Positions 9,413 through 18,175 of a stretch of 64,000 bases of DNA are shown here, piece by piece. The translations under genes and the position numbers were made by a program. How positions within the stretch are numbered: the first letter of the stretch is position 1; each line of letters opens with the position of its first letter. Under the pieces are notes generated by a model that was not told the DNA's origin, searched no databases, and worked only from the letters and a program-made list of their open reading frames with translations. The stretch is from JAMXLO01 sp963832895 (GTDB taxonomy: Bacteria > Pseudomonadota > Alphaproteobacteria > Acetobacterales > Acetobacteraceae), in contig CAWHVQ010000001.1 in the NCBI GenBank assembly GCA_963832895.1, forward strand, positions 1 through 64,000, written 5' to 3'.

Positions 9413-10591
9413 TGACGAATCGGAAGGCGCTCGCCGAGGGCATGTCGCGTCTGGCAAGGTCCCGAAGATGCCGGCGATGCCGCACAATCTTTCCCCCGCT
9501 GCCGAAGACTTGGCGCGTGCCGCGACGTTCGATGGCCGTGGTCGCGGTCACTGGAAAAGGGTCGTCTCACCAGCGGCGGCCGTATCGATCTCACGCGAGA
9601 TGCAGTGATCGCGTTCGGACGCAAGTTGCGACCCGACGATGAAGAGTGATCGAGGCCACAGTCAATACGGCAGCGATGGGATTGTCCAGGCATTGGGCGG
9701 ATCATGCCGCTTTGGCAAGGGCCAAATCTACATTGGAGATCCAGTCAAAGCGATGATCGAACCCCGAGCCGAGCGTGCCGTTGTAGACTGCACAGGGACC
9801 TGGAGCAGCAGATCGGCGCCCCGTCGCGACCATCGCATTTTCTGTGATTTGTTCATGAGGCGGTTCACCAGGAAGTTCGCCGTGCCCTCGGTAATCGATG
9901 TTCCGCCCCGCTCACCGGCGCGGCAACATGTGAGAATGTTGACCTTACGCCTCTGGCCTCAATGGTGTGCCACCGTTCTTGGACCCGCTCCCCTGTCAAC
10001 ACAGATTGGGCGTCATGTGTGAACACCCTGCGGACTTGGACCACTGAGCGGCCGCACGAAAGAAACTGGTTGCGTTACCATATCGTATTCGTGCGCAATC
10101 GTTTCAAAACGCGGAGGGTACCCGCAACCAACCTGAAGCAGGAGATCGGCGCCTCTTTGGGACCTCGGTTGCGCGGTGTTGGTCTGCGCGGTGCATCCAG
10201 AAGTTTTCAGCAAGGCATGGCTGTTCGCGTCGCCGATCGGCATGAAGCGATGCATCGGGAGCGTGACGCCAATGTTGCCACACAACGCTTCTCCGGTACG
10301 GCTCTCATCCTGGTCAAACAGCAAGTGGTCGACGATGCTTTCCGGGAGACCCGAGATCCGGCTGGTGGCGACAGCAAGTCTCAGCCGGGCGCGATTGAGC
10401 GGGGCATTCCGGCACGGGCTGGCCGTCGGTGAGCGCGTCAACCTCAACCGACCGGTCGGCCACGCCGGCAGGCCCTTGCTGCCATGAGCGGCAATCGCGA
10501 TCATCAGCGCCGCTTCCCCGCCAGGGCCGGGCCACGGTAGCCGATGCCAACCTGCTGACCATCCGCTTGGCGGCTGCCTGCCCGTCCCTGG
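9413..10591. other. Decayed coding sequence, no intact gene
   Basis: About 1.18 kb. Just after the dehydrogenase a short coding-like tail is readable in one frame at about 9556-9648 (GRLTSGGRIDLTRDAVIAFG, ending in a stop at ~9648), probably the end of a broken gene of unknown function. The remainder has many open frames in several directions (such as a 206-codon minus-strand frame at 10013-10633) with no motif or good start. I see no RNA gene or repeat in it. Confidence 0.4.
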
Positions 10592-10870
10592 TGGCTGTTG
10601 CATGAACTCGCCCACGCAGTGACTAGCACACACGATGGCCGTTCAGATGGCCACGGGCCAACGTTCATGGGCCTCTGTGCCCAGTTGCTGACGCGCTACC
10701 TGCGCGTCCCCACCGACGCGCTCCTGGCCTCGCTGCGCTCAGCTGGCATCGAGATGGATACGAGGGAAGAGCCGATCTTCATTGACTGCCCACAGGGACG
10801 CGAGTCTCCGCCAGCTGACCCGCACTCTCGGCTGCCTCCAGCAGAGGGCGGCGGACGAAGAGGACCGTGA
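10592..10870 (+). pseudogene. C-terminal remnant of a zinc-metalloprotein (HELAH motif)
   Basis: The readable part is WLLHELAHAVTSTHDG followed by SDGHGPTFMGLCAQLL and a helical tail LASLRSAGIEMD. HExxH with a downstream DGH resembles small zinc-dependent peptidase-like proteins common in Rhodospirillales elements. In-frame stops occur upstream (TGA at 10556), so the N-terminus is gone. No function can be assigned and the fragment is probably inactive. Confidence 0.5.
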
Positions 10871-11582
10871 TTGTCCGCACAGCCGATGCCGCTGGTCCGA
10901 ACACGACGGTGACTGCAGTAATACCAATGCCCTCTGATCAGAACCTATGTGCCCAATCTCGCAGACCGATGGACATGATGGTCCACGGCTGATCGACGAG
11001 TTTGTTCCAGGCATCGCAACAGTGGTCGAGAATATCGTCGTAGGAGAAGAACACGCGGTTGGAGAGCCAGTTGTCGCGGACGAATTGCCAGATGTTCTCG
11101 ACCGGGTTGAGTTCGGGGCACTTCGCGGGCAGTGGCACGAGCGTGATGTTGGGCGGTATGGCGAGCTGGTGCGACAGGTGCCATCCCGCCTGGTCAAGGA
11201 GCAGTACGGCGTGGCAGCGAGGCGCGACGGCTGTGGCGATCTCGGCCAGGTGCAGGTTCATCGCCTCGGTATTGCATCGGGGCAGCACGAGCGCTGCCCC
11301 CTTGCCGAGCGCGGGACAGATGGCGCCGAAGATGTAGGTGGAAGCGGTGCGCTGATCGGACGGCGCGGCTGGCCGTGTTCCACGTCTGGCCCAGCGACGG
11401 GTGAGCTTGTTCTTCTGTCCGATCCTGGCTTCATCGGCGAACCAGACCTCTATCGCGGCAGGATCGACACCCTTGTCCTGCGCGATCTCGCCCAGGATGG
11501 CGGGGAAACTTTTATGGGATGGCCCGCCCCTCTACCCGGCAGCGTAGGCTGACCGTGCAACCGGAGGGGAAGGAGGGTTCCA

Positions 11583-12611
11583 ATGGAGATCGCGGTTCTC
11601 GGGATCGACTTGGGGAAGAACAGCTGCAGTGTGGTGGGTCTGGACGGGACCGGACAGGTGGTCATGCGGCGGCGGATGCAGCGCGACAGCGTGATCAAGT
11701 TGGCCTCCAGCATGGCGCCTTGCGTGGTGGCGATGGAAGCCTGCTGTGGTGCTCACCATCTTGGTCGCATCGTGCGCGACCAAGGGCATCAGGTGCGGCT
11801 GATGTCACCGGAATATGTCCGGCCGTACGTGAAGGCGCAGAAGAACGATGACCGGGATGCAGAAGCGATTGCCGAGGCGGCGACGCGGCCGACAATGCGC
11901 TTCGTCGAGTTGAAGAGTGCCGAGCAACTCGACATGCAGTCGCTCCATCGCGTCCGCGATCGACTGGTTGGCGAACGGACCGCATTGATGAATCAGCTGC
12001 GCGCCGTGTTGCTGGAGCGTGGCATCACCGTGCCGCAAGGACGCCGCAAGCTTGAGCAGCATTTGGCGGTGATCCTGGACGGCGAGGAGGTGCGATTGAG
12101 CCCGCGCGTGCGCTTGTTGGTCGGGGACATGCGAGCAGAATGGGGAGCGCTGGACCGTCGTATCGCGGCATTCGACGATGAATTCGCCGCCCAGGCCAAG
12201 ACCGATGATGCGGCTCGTCGCCTGGCAAGCATCCCCGGGATCGGCGTGCTGAACGCGACGGCTCTGGCGGCAGCTGTCGGCAATGCCGCCTCGTTTGCAC
12301 GCGGGCGCGATCTCGCTGCCTGGCTCGGCCTGGTGCCACGGCAGATGACGACAGGCGGAAAGCCACGGCTGATGGGGATCAGCAAACGTGGCAACAAATA
12401 CTTGCGCAAGCTGCTGGTGCATGGCGCTCGGGCGGCGTTACCTTCGCTGTCGGCAAGCACGACACCGCTGGGGAAATGGCTGCGGAATCTCCTGCAACGG
12501 GCGCACAAGAACACGGTCATAGTCGCGCTGGCGAACAAGCTGGCGCGGATCGTCTGGGCGGTGCTGCGCCATGGCGGAACATATGACGCCGGCGCGCTGA
12601 CGGTGGCCTGA
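11583..12611 (+). CDS. IS110/IS1111-family DEDD transposase (recombinase)
   Basis: 342 aa, intact. The N-terminal RuvC-like DEDD domain shows GIDLGKNSCSVVGLD (first Asp), VVAMEACCGAHH (Glu) and KNDDRDAEAIAEAATRP (final Asp pair). The C-terminal Tnp2 domain shows LASIPGIGVLNATALAAAVG and the segment AWLGLVPRQMTTGGKPRLMG, then ISKRGNKYLRKLLVHGAR, with the conserved serine of family members expected in this region. IS110 recombinases are guided by a structured RNA from a non-coding arm of the element. GGAGGGGAAGGAGGG upstream of ATG 11583 supplies the ribosome-binding site. All key residues look present, so the element is probably active. Confidence 0.95.
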   Translation: MEIAVLGIDLGKNSCSVVGLDGTGQVVMRRRMQRDSVIKLASSMAPCVVAMEACCGAHHLGRIVRDQGHQVRLMSPEYVRPYVKAQKNDDRDAEAIAEAATRPTMRFVELKSAEQLDMQSLHRVRDRLVGERTALMNQLRAVLLERGITVPQGRRKLEQHLAVILDGEEVRLSPRVRLLVGDMRAEWGALDRRIAAFDDEFAAQAKTDDAARRLASIPGIGVLNATALAAAVGNAASFARGRDLAAWLGLVPRQMTTGGKPRLMGISKRGNKYLRKLLVHGARAALPSLSASTTPLGKWLRNLLQRAHKNTVIVALANKLARIVWAVLRHGGTYDAGALTVA

Positions 12612-12868
12612 TTGAGATCACCGAACGCGCTGACACGCGCGGGCGGTTGACGATGTCTGTGGGTGGTGGAAGCGAGATGGCCTGACAGTTCAACCGGCGC
12701 TCTGGCAACCTGGCTTTAAAAATGGCGCTCTGACGCCGTAACTTTTATGAGGACCGGGACGCGCGGATCTCCATCTTGGCCGGGGCTGTGCCCACAGGCC
12801 GGATACGTTGATGCAGACTGGTTCAGATCAAATCACAAAAACTGCTTGCGGACGGGGCGGGCCATACG
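12612..12868 (+). ncRNA. Candidate bridge RNA/seekRNA of the IS1111-type element
   Basis: The ~255-nt arm between the transposase stop and the right end has no gene but has structure. A stem GGCG (12724-12727)/CGCC (12734-12737) with a 6-nt loop is flanked by two AT-rich strands. TTTAAAA at 12715-12721 and AACTTTTATG at 12740-12749 both resemble the target this copy entered (aacttttaaaatg). A second hairpin (CTGT/ACAG core with flanking GG/CC and CC/GG pairs) lies at about 12782-12804. An internal loop carrying two guide strands is the known layout of IS110 bridge RNAs. RNA ends and promoter are not determined; the assignment is inference. Confidence 0.45.
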
Positions 12869-13445
12869 TTTTAAAATGCTCGATCGCTCCCGCCGCCTGA
12901 GCGTGATGGCGCGGCCGCGCGGTGAGCTTGCGGTAGCCCAGCGCGCGCAGTTCGCGGCTCAGCGTCTGCCGCGCGACAGCGACACGGAACTCCTCCCACA
13001 ACCACTGGCAGAGATCGATCAGGCGCCAGCGCACGACGCCATGAATGGCAGGCATCGGACCGCTCTCGATGGCTGCTGCCAGTGCTGTGCGGTGTTCCAC
13101 GGTCAACCGGGGCGTTGGACCAGGAGCCTTGCGATCAATCAGCCCCTCCGGCCCCTCGGCGTTGAACCGCAGCACCCAGTCCCGGACTATCTGCAGACCG
13201 ACACCCCCGACGCGGGCCGCTTCGCTACGAGCGCCGCCGTCGTAGATCACCGCCAACGCCAACAATCGCCGTGCCTGATTTGCGTCCCGCGTATACCGCG
13301 CCAGGTGACGCAGCGCAGAGCCCGTGAAGTCCGTGCGGAGTGCTACCGCTGCCGCCATGGCCAACATCCTGCTGTTCGCCATGGTGAATCACATCAGCCC
13401 CGCGTCGGGGAAGTCCTTTGAGTCAGCACCCGCGGGCCTTGGTAT

Positions 13446-13874
13446 AAGATGTGGCAGGGCAGCTATCCCCGTGCCCCAGCCCATGCCAGCAATCGTAATG
13501 ATGGTGCAAGGAGCATGGTCATGCGAAGCCGATGCAGTGATCGACGCGGCGGCGTGACCTCGTCGAGCCCCTCGGCGCGCATCTTCGGTGAGCCGGTCAG
13601 AAGCACCCATGCTGAGCTCGTCCGACGATTTCCACCCGCATTTCCGGGGCAGACGAGGGCGACCACCTGCACCATCGTGCTGGCCGGGCGGGCGCCGCCG
13701 AATACGTCGCGGTGTGCTCGACCGACCGATTCAGCATCATCGATGTCGGTGAGGTAAATGACCGTTCAATTCAGCGGCCCAACTTGCTGGCCGGACTTGC
13801 CAGGCTGAGCTCGGCACGATGCCTTCGTGATCACTAGACATGGCACGACGCGGTCAGTCTGATATTGTCTGCAG
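13446..13874. other. Intergenic remnant, nothing recognised
   Basis: About 430 bp between the IS630 right end and the SET gene. Short open frames occur on both strands but none has a recognisable motif. It is probably part of the sequence that the IS630 element landed in. Confidence 0.35.
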
Positions 13875-14290
13875 ATGAAGCGCGCCGAATTCCTTCGCCG
13901 AGTTCTGGCCAATTGCTATTGTCGGCTTGCGCCGTCGCCTATCCACGGCATCGGCGTGTTTGCCATACGCAACATCCCGCGCGGAAGGCAATACCCTTCC
14001 AAGGTACGCCCGGCCTGGCTATGTGCGCATGACACGTGTGGAGCTTGACGCGCTACGGCTGAAGCTGCGTGAAATGATCAGCGCTCTGTTCGTACCCACT
14101 GATGCGGAAGTGTGGTTGCCAATCTGCGGCACTAACGTTGTCTATCTGAACTCATATCTCAATCATTCAACCGCCCCAAACCTCCGCGCGGATGGCTTCA
14201 CCTTCATCGCGCTCAGGAAAATCTGCGAAGGCGAGGAACTGACGGCCGATTACCGCACTGGGGCATATGACTTGCTTGGCGTACAGCCGC
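13875..14290 (+). pseudogene. SET-domain protein, frameshifted
   Basis: From ATG 13875 one frame reads MKRAEFLRRVLANCYCRLAP and then PSPIHGIGVFAIRNIPRG, the SAM-binding start of a SET domain. After about 13995 the matching continuation is in the next frame: FVPTDAEVWLPICGTNVVYL, NSYLNHSTAPNLR (the NHS...PN motif) and EGEELTADYR (C-terminal SET motif). The two parts make one SET domain of ~135 residues interrupted by a 1-base shift. SET proteins methylate lysines; bacterial ones are rare and their substrates mostly unknown. The exact stop is uncertain because the downstream frame runs on to 14460 with unlike sequence. Confidence 0.7.
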
Positions 14291-14357
14291 AAGACCACCG
14301 GGGTCGGCTGCCTCATAGGTGGTGGCGCCGCGCTCAGATCTGGCGCAGAATGGCGTC

Positions 14358-14597
14358 ATGCGAGTGCCCTACCCCGTGCCGCCGAGGATCGGTCCCGCCG
14401 AGTTCGGCACGCTCGGTAGCTGGGCCACGCTGCGCTGCCCACGCGAGTTCGACGGAATGATGCGCAACGCCGGCGGACAGCGGGAAGCCGGCTCTCGCCG
14501 CTGGCTGATCGGGCGCCGCCGCATCGGGCCAGTGATCCGCACACTCGAACGGACCGTGGATCCCTTGTTTCGTGCCGCCGGGCCAGTTCTGGACTGA
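14358..14597 (+). CDS. Small conserved-type hypothetical protein
   Basis: 79 aa from ATG 14358. The C-terminal half reads REFDGMMRNAGGQREAGSRR then WLIGRRRIGPVIRTLERTVD, a basic, helical pattern I recognise from small proteins on mobile elements of Rhodospirillales; no function is known. The start is uncertain, with no strong ribosome-binding site. It overlaps in another frame the run-out of the SET gene. Its presence together with the SET remnant suggests an old plasmid or phage segment. Confidence 0.5.
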   Translation: MRVPYPVPPRIGPAEFGTLGSWATLRCPREFDGMMRNAGGQREAGSRRWLIGRRRIGPVIRTLERTVDPLFRAAGPVLD

Positions 14598-14651
14598 CCG
14601 ATCATCGATACGGCGGCGTCGGACTGGACGAGACGAGCCAAAACCGGAATT

Positions 14652-15977
14652 TTGACTGGCAAAACAGCCCCAGCTACCTATCCACGAACTGAGCGCGATC
14701 AATTGCGAGGTATGTCGCCGAATATGCTGCTGCTGTCGAACCTGCTGACGAAATTCATCCAGACGGGAACACTCCGCGTGTTCGACAGCAGTGGGAGACT
14801 GCACAGTTTCGGGGACAAGGCGCCCGGTCCGACCGTTGCCCTGCGGCTACACGACCGTGCTCTTGAGGTGAAACTCGCCCTCAACCCCGAACTGTATGCC
14901 GGTGAGGCCTACATGGACGGGACGCTGACCTTCGAGGAGGGGACTGACGTCGGTGGGCTTATGAGGCTGTTTTCCGTCAATCGGACGGGCCTCTACGGGC
15001 ATGCCTCTCAGCGCTTGCTTCGGCGGGTCTGGCGAGCCGCGCGGCGCCGGCATCAGGCGAATCCGATCGGCGTCGCCGCTCTGCGTGCGCGACACCATTA
15101 CGACATCGATGTCGCTATTTATCGGTTGTTCCTGGACGAAGGCCTCAACTACTCATGTGCATTCTTTGAGGACCCCGCACACGACACGATCGAACAGGCG
15201 CAGTTGAACAAGCTTCAACGAATCACGGCCAAACTGGACCTCCGTCCAGGTATGGCGGTCGCCGAGATCGGCTCCGGCTGGGGGTCGCTCGCGATTTACC
15301 TGGCCCGATTCACAGGCGCGCGTGTCACAGCCATTAACGTCTCGCCCTCGCAGATCAGCGTGGCGCGCGAGCGTGCGCAAGCGGCTGGAGTGAGCGAGCA
15401 GGTGGAATTCCGCGAAGTTGACTATCGCAAGCTCTCCGGCCGCTTTGATCGCGTTGTCTCCGTCGGCATGATGGAGCATGTCGGTATCGGTCATTTCGCT
15501 GAATACTTCAGCAAGATCGGCGGAATGCTGACTGAAGACGGCTACGCACTCATCCACTGCATCGGCCGTATGACGCCTCCAGGCACAACCGGGCCGTTTA
15601 TCCGGAAATATATTTTCCCTGGCGTCTACACGCCATCGCTCTCCGAAGTCTTCGCCGCCACCGAGCGTGTTGGCCTTTGGGCCGCTGACATAGAAGTCCT
15701 ACGCCGCCACTACGATTACACGCTCCAGCATTGGCGCGACCGGTTTGCGGCGAACCGCAGCCAGGTAGTCGCTATTGCCGGCGAACGGTTCTGCCGAATG
15801 TGGGAGTACTATCTCGCGGCCGTGCAGGTTGGCTTCCGCAACGGTTCGAACATGGTCTTTCAGCTTTTGCTGTCTCAGCGGATCGAACTCGGTGCCGATC
15901 ACACGCGACTTCATGATGGTTCGCGCCAAGAGCAGCATGGACTCCGGGTCGGCGCGAAGCTGCTTCTGACACTGTAA
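14652..15977 (+). CDS. cfa: Cyclopropane-fatty-acyl-phospholipid synthase family, shifted C-terminus
   Basis: 441 codons. Class I SAM methyltransferase of the CFA/mycolic-acid cyclopropane synthase family: N-terminal lipid-binding part (YAGEAYMDGTLTFEEG), then YSCAFFEDPAHDTIEQAQ, the SAM loop VAEIGSGWGSLAIYLAR, the catalytic-region segment SVGMMEHVG, and HCIGRMTPPGTTGPFIRKYI. It adds a methylene from SAM to unsaturated acyl chains in the membrane. The expected C-terminal end (VPITRDFMMVR) is found in the +1 frame at ~15891-15969, so a 1-base shift near 15885 replaces the last ~30 residues. The start is either TTG 14652 or ATG 14712; the latter begins at MSPNMLLLSNLLTKF. Confidence 0.8.
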   Translation: MTGKTAPATYPRTERDQLRGMSPNMLLLSNLLTKFIQTGTLRVFDSSGRLHSFGDKAPGPTVALRLHDRALEVKLALNPELYAGEAYMDGTLTFEEGTDVGGLMRLFSVNRTGLYGHASQRLLRRVWRAARRRHQANPIGVAALRARHHYDIDVAIYRLFLDEGLNYSCAFFEDPAHDTIEQAQLNKLQRITAKLDLRPGMAVAEIGSGWGSLAIYLARFTGARVTAINVSPSQISVARERAQAAGVSEQVEFREVDYRKLSGRFDRVVSVGMMEHVGIGHFAEYFSKIGGMLTEDGYALIHCIGRMTPPGTTGPFIRKYIFPGVYTPSLSEVFAATERVGLWAADIEVLRRHYDYTLQHWRDRFAANRSQVVAIAGERFCRMWEYYLAAVQVGFRNGSNMVFQLLLSQRIELGADHTRLHDGSRQEQHGLRVGAKLLLTL

Positions 15978-16316
15978 CATTATTAATCGGGCGCGAAGTA
16001 GGTCGACACCGGCACGGCCGTACATGTGGCTCTGCTATCGAAATTTGACTTATATATTAGACCTCTACGGTATTAACTGGTCGTCTTTATTTCCAGGACT
16101 AGACGGAATCGCAGCATATTGGGGATCGTGGTATCGCGTCGCTGAATAGCTTGCGGCGCACAGTCCAATCATAACGACCCAGCGACTAACGCCACCGCCA
16201 GCAGCGCGAATACGACCCACACCAGCCCGACCAGCCCAATTATCGCGACGTGGCGCAATGGCGCACTTTCACCCAAGATATTGCCCTGCGCCGCATCCGG
16301 AGACGAGGAGCGATCC
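15978..16316. other. Intergenic region with a possible tiny hydrophobic frame
   Basis: About 340 bp. AT-rich at 16035-16100, which could hold a promoter for the methyltransferase downstream, though I cannot fix -35/-10 boxes. On the minus strand around 16175-16260 a 29-codon frame with a TTG start reads IIGLVGLVWVVFALLAVALV, one membrane span; without a convincing ribosome-binding site it is only a possibility. Confidence 0.3.
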
Positions 16317-17159
16317 ATGACCGATAAAACTGCCGATAGGGCCATGCTTTTAGACGAAGCGAAATCGCTACGTTGGGATTACTCGATCGACCTCGGCGAC
16401 GGCGTTGTGACGCAAGGAGTTAATTCGCCCGATGCTCTGCGGGATCAGTCTGGCGTCGTCTTCTCCGAGCCTGTGGCCGGAAAGTCTGTGCTCGATATCG
16501 GTTGCTGGGACGGCTACCTCTCAACCGAGGCGGCACGGCACGGCGCAAAAAGTGTTCTGGCCACAGACGACTTCGTGTGGCGCGCCGGACTCAGCAAACG
16601 GCGCAATGCCGAGCTTTCTGCGGCATTGGTTGCCCCTTCTGTGATCCAAATCAAACAAATAGACGTGATGGACATCTCACCAGAGACGGTTGGCGTCCAT
16701 GACGTCGTCATTTTTACCGGCGTTCTTTACCACATGCGGCATCCGCTACTGGCATTGGAAAGAGCAGCCGGCGTCTGCTCCGAAATGCTGATCTTGGAAA
16801 CCCAAATAGACGCCACGGACGAATCTCGGCCAGCGATGATCTTTTATCCCGGCACAGAACTTGCCAACGACCCGACCAACTGGTGGGGGCCCAACATTCC
16901 TTGCGTCGAGGCGATGTTGCGCGATCAGGGCTTCTCCTGGATCCGCTATACGCAGCGTCCAGGGATGCCTTTTCGCGGCATTTTCCACGCACGGCGAGAA
17001 GCTGCAGCAAATCGTGAGAAGGGCACGATGCGGGAGCGGACCGATGCGGCCGCGGTCACTTTGCGCAATGAGATCGCAGCCTTGCGTGCTTCAACAAGCT
17101 GGCGCGCAACGGCGCCGCTCAGAGTAATAGCCAACTCAGTCTATCGTCTCATCCGGTAA
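16317..17159 (+). CDS. SAM-dependent methyltransferase, CmoB/DUF1698-like
   Basis: 280 aa from ATG 16317, chosen over 16281 because GAGGAGC precedes it at the right distance. A Rossmann methyltransferase core shows SVLDIGCWDGYLSTEAARHG (SAM motif I), VIFTGVLYHMRHPLLALE (motif IV region) and NWWGPNIPCVEAMLRDQGF, the pattern of CmoB/DUF1698-type enzymes. The substrate is unknown; free-standing homologues sit in polysaccharide or nucleoside modification clusters. The C-terminus ends in a coiled segment and LRASTSWRATAPLR, a tail common in glycan-associated transferases. The gene looks intact amid decayed neighbours. Confidence 0.85.
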   Translation: MTDKTADRAMLLDEAKSLRWDYSIDLGDGVVTQGVNSPDALRDQSGVVFSEPVAGKSVLDIGCWDGYLSTEAARHGAKSVLATDDFVWRAGLSKRRNAELSAALVAPSVIQIKQIDVMDISPETVGVHDVVIFTGVLYHMRHPLLALERAAGVCSEMLILETQIDATDESRPAMIFYPGTELANDPTNWWGPNIPCVEAMLRDQGFSWIRYTQRPGMPFRGIFHARREAAANREKGTMRERTDAAAVTLRNEIAALRASTSWRATAPLRVIANSVYRLIR

Positions 17160-17429
17160 GGCCCTCGCCGGGTGAGCTAAAGCAGGTTCGTCGCCACGAC
17201 GGTTAAGGATGGTGGGCGCCAGGCGCTTCAGCGCTTTTTAGGCAGAGCGCATCTTTTTGGGGGATTCGGTTTTGGCGAGCCGTGTGCAAGTCTTGTATAT
17301 ACGGCGACGTCGATGGCGGGAAATTGGTCCACAATTCGAGGTCTCCCGCGCGGCCGTGGCGGATTTGAAGGGGGTCGGTAGGAAAACGGATCGGTTATGC
17401 CTCGTCGGGCGCGCGGGCATGTCGTCAAG

Positions 17430-18175
17430 GGCCATGTGGCGCGGTGACGGCGGCCGCGTGTATCTCGTCCACGGCCACGGTCACCCTGGGCTGGGCGCTG
17501 CCTGGGGCCTCTCGTTGTGATCCTCTCGTTCCAGGGCCGCCGATGGCGGCCTGACCTTCCCGATGAACGGTGTCTCGCTGCACTGGTTCGCACGCCTGTT
17601 CGAGCCACAGGCGGTGGGCGACTTCGGTGGCGCGCTGACCCGTTCGCTGCTGCTTGGGCTGATCGTCATGGTGGTAACGGTGGTGGTCTCTCTCTCCGCC
17701 GGCCTCGCGTTCCGCCGTCGCTTCATCGGCGCCAACGCGCTGTTCATGCTCACCATCGCCAGCCTGATCATTCCCTCGATCCTGGTGAGCCTCGGCATCG
17801 GCCTGCTGTTCAATCTGACCCGCCTCGACCCAGCCTGGCATGTTCGCGGTATTCAACCGCTTCGATCGCGCCTGGGAGGAAGCTGCGATGGACCTCGGCG
17901 CCTCCCCCTGGCAGCGGTTCCGTCACGTCGTGCTGCCAATCATCGCGCCGAACGCGGTCGGCATCGCATTGTTCGGCTTCACGCTCTCCTACGACGAATT
18001 CGCTCACACGCTGCTGACCGCCGGCAGTGACAACACCCTGCCGCTGGAGATCTTCGACGACGAATGTGACGACGCCCGTGCTCTACGCGCTGGGAACGGT
18101 TACCACCGGGATGTCGTTGCTGGCGATCGGCGCGGCGCTCATGACGATGGCAGTCCTCAGGTGCGCCGCGACGGC
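17430..18175 (+). pseudogene. PotC-like ABC permease, broken by shifts and a deletion
   Basis: Fragments of one inner-membrane permease are spread over frames. The first is MNGVSLHWFARLFEPQAVGD, then ALTRSLLLGLIVMVVTVVVS and LTIASLIIPSILVSLGIGLL (17563-17840). After a deletion of about 20-25 codons comes FNRFDRAWEEAAMDLGASPW, the EAA loop that contacts the ATPase, and AVGIALFGFTLSYDEFAHTL (17840-18055). After another shift the last span reads VLYALGTVTTGMSLLAIGAA (18070-18140). It belongs to the spermidine/putrescine-type permeases. The ATPase, partner permease and binding protein are not adjacent. Inactive. Confidence 0.7.

Larger units (their letters stand above)
11510..12872 (+). mobile_element. 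IS110-family (IS1111 subgroup) insertion sequence
   Basis: A 12-bp inverted repeat lies just inside the ends: ATGGCCCGCCCC at 11519-11530 and its complement at 12854-12865. Subterminal repeats and a long non-coding arm downstream of the transposase are features of the IS1111 subgroup. The host sequence around it can be rejoined as gaaacttttaaaatgctcg with a single TTTT, so the ends are 11510-12868 or 11514-12872 depending on which copy of TTTT is assigned. No target duplication beyond that is seen, as usual for this family. It sits inside the IS630 transposase in the opposite orientation. Confidence 0.88.
10938..13382 (-). pseudogene. IS630 transposase, split by IS110 insertion
   Basis: The N-terminal part (13382 down to ~12869) carries a helix-turn-helix domain: LARYTRDANQARRLLALAVI, then RLTVEHRTALAAAIESGP and RALGYRKLTARPRHHAQ. 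The C-terminal part (11509 down to 10938) carries the DDE domain: FADEARIGQKNK (first acidic residue), AVLLLDQAGWH (second Asp) and CPELNPVENIW (Glu). Joining the two parts at the insertion point gives 1086 nt, exactly 361 codons plus stop, reading AIEHFKSFPAILGEI across the joint. The gene is now disrupted. Confidence 0.85.
10924..13442 (-). mobile_element. IS630-family insertion sequence, interrupted by an IS110 element
   Basis: The ends show an inverted repeat: left CCAATGCCC (10924 on) against the right end read inward, CCAAGGCCC (from 13442), one mismatch in nine. Both ends are flanked by TA (10922-10923 and 13443-13444), the dinucleotide target duplicated by IS630/Tc1-mariner elements. 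The single transposase gene is on the minus strand and is split by an IS110-type element at about 11510-12872. Removing that insert restores a continuous transposase frame, so this copy was intact when hit. Confidence 0.85.

Noticed and set aside
10013..10633. 206-codon minus-strand frame
   Set aside because: Overlaps the HELAH remnant on the other strand; low-complexity translation with no domain.
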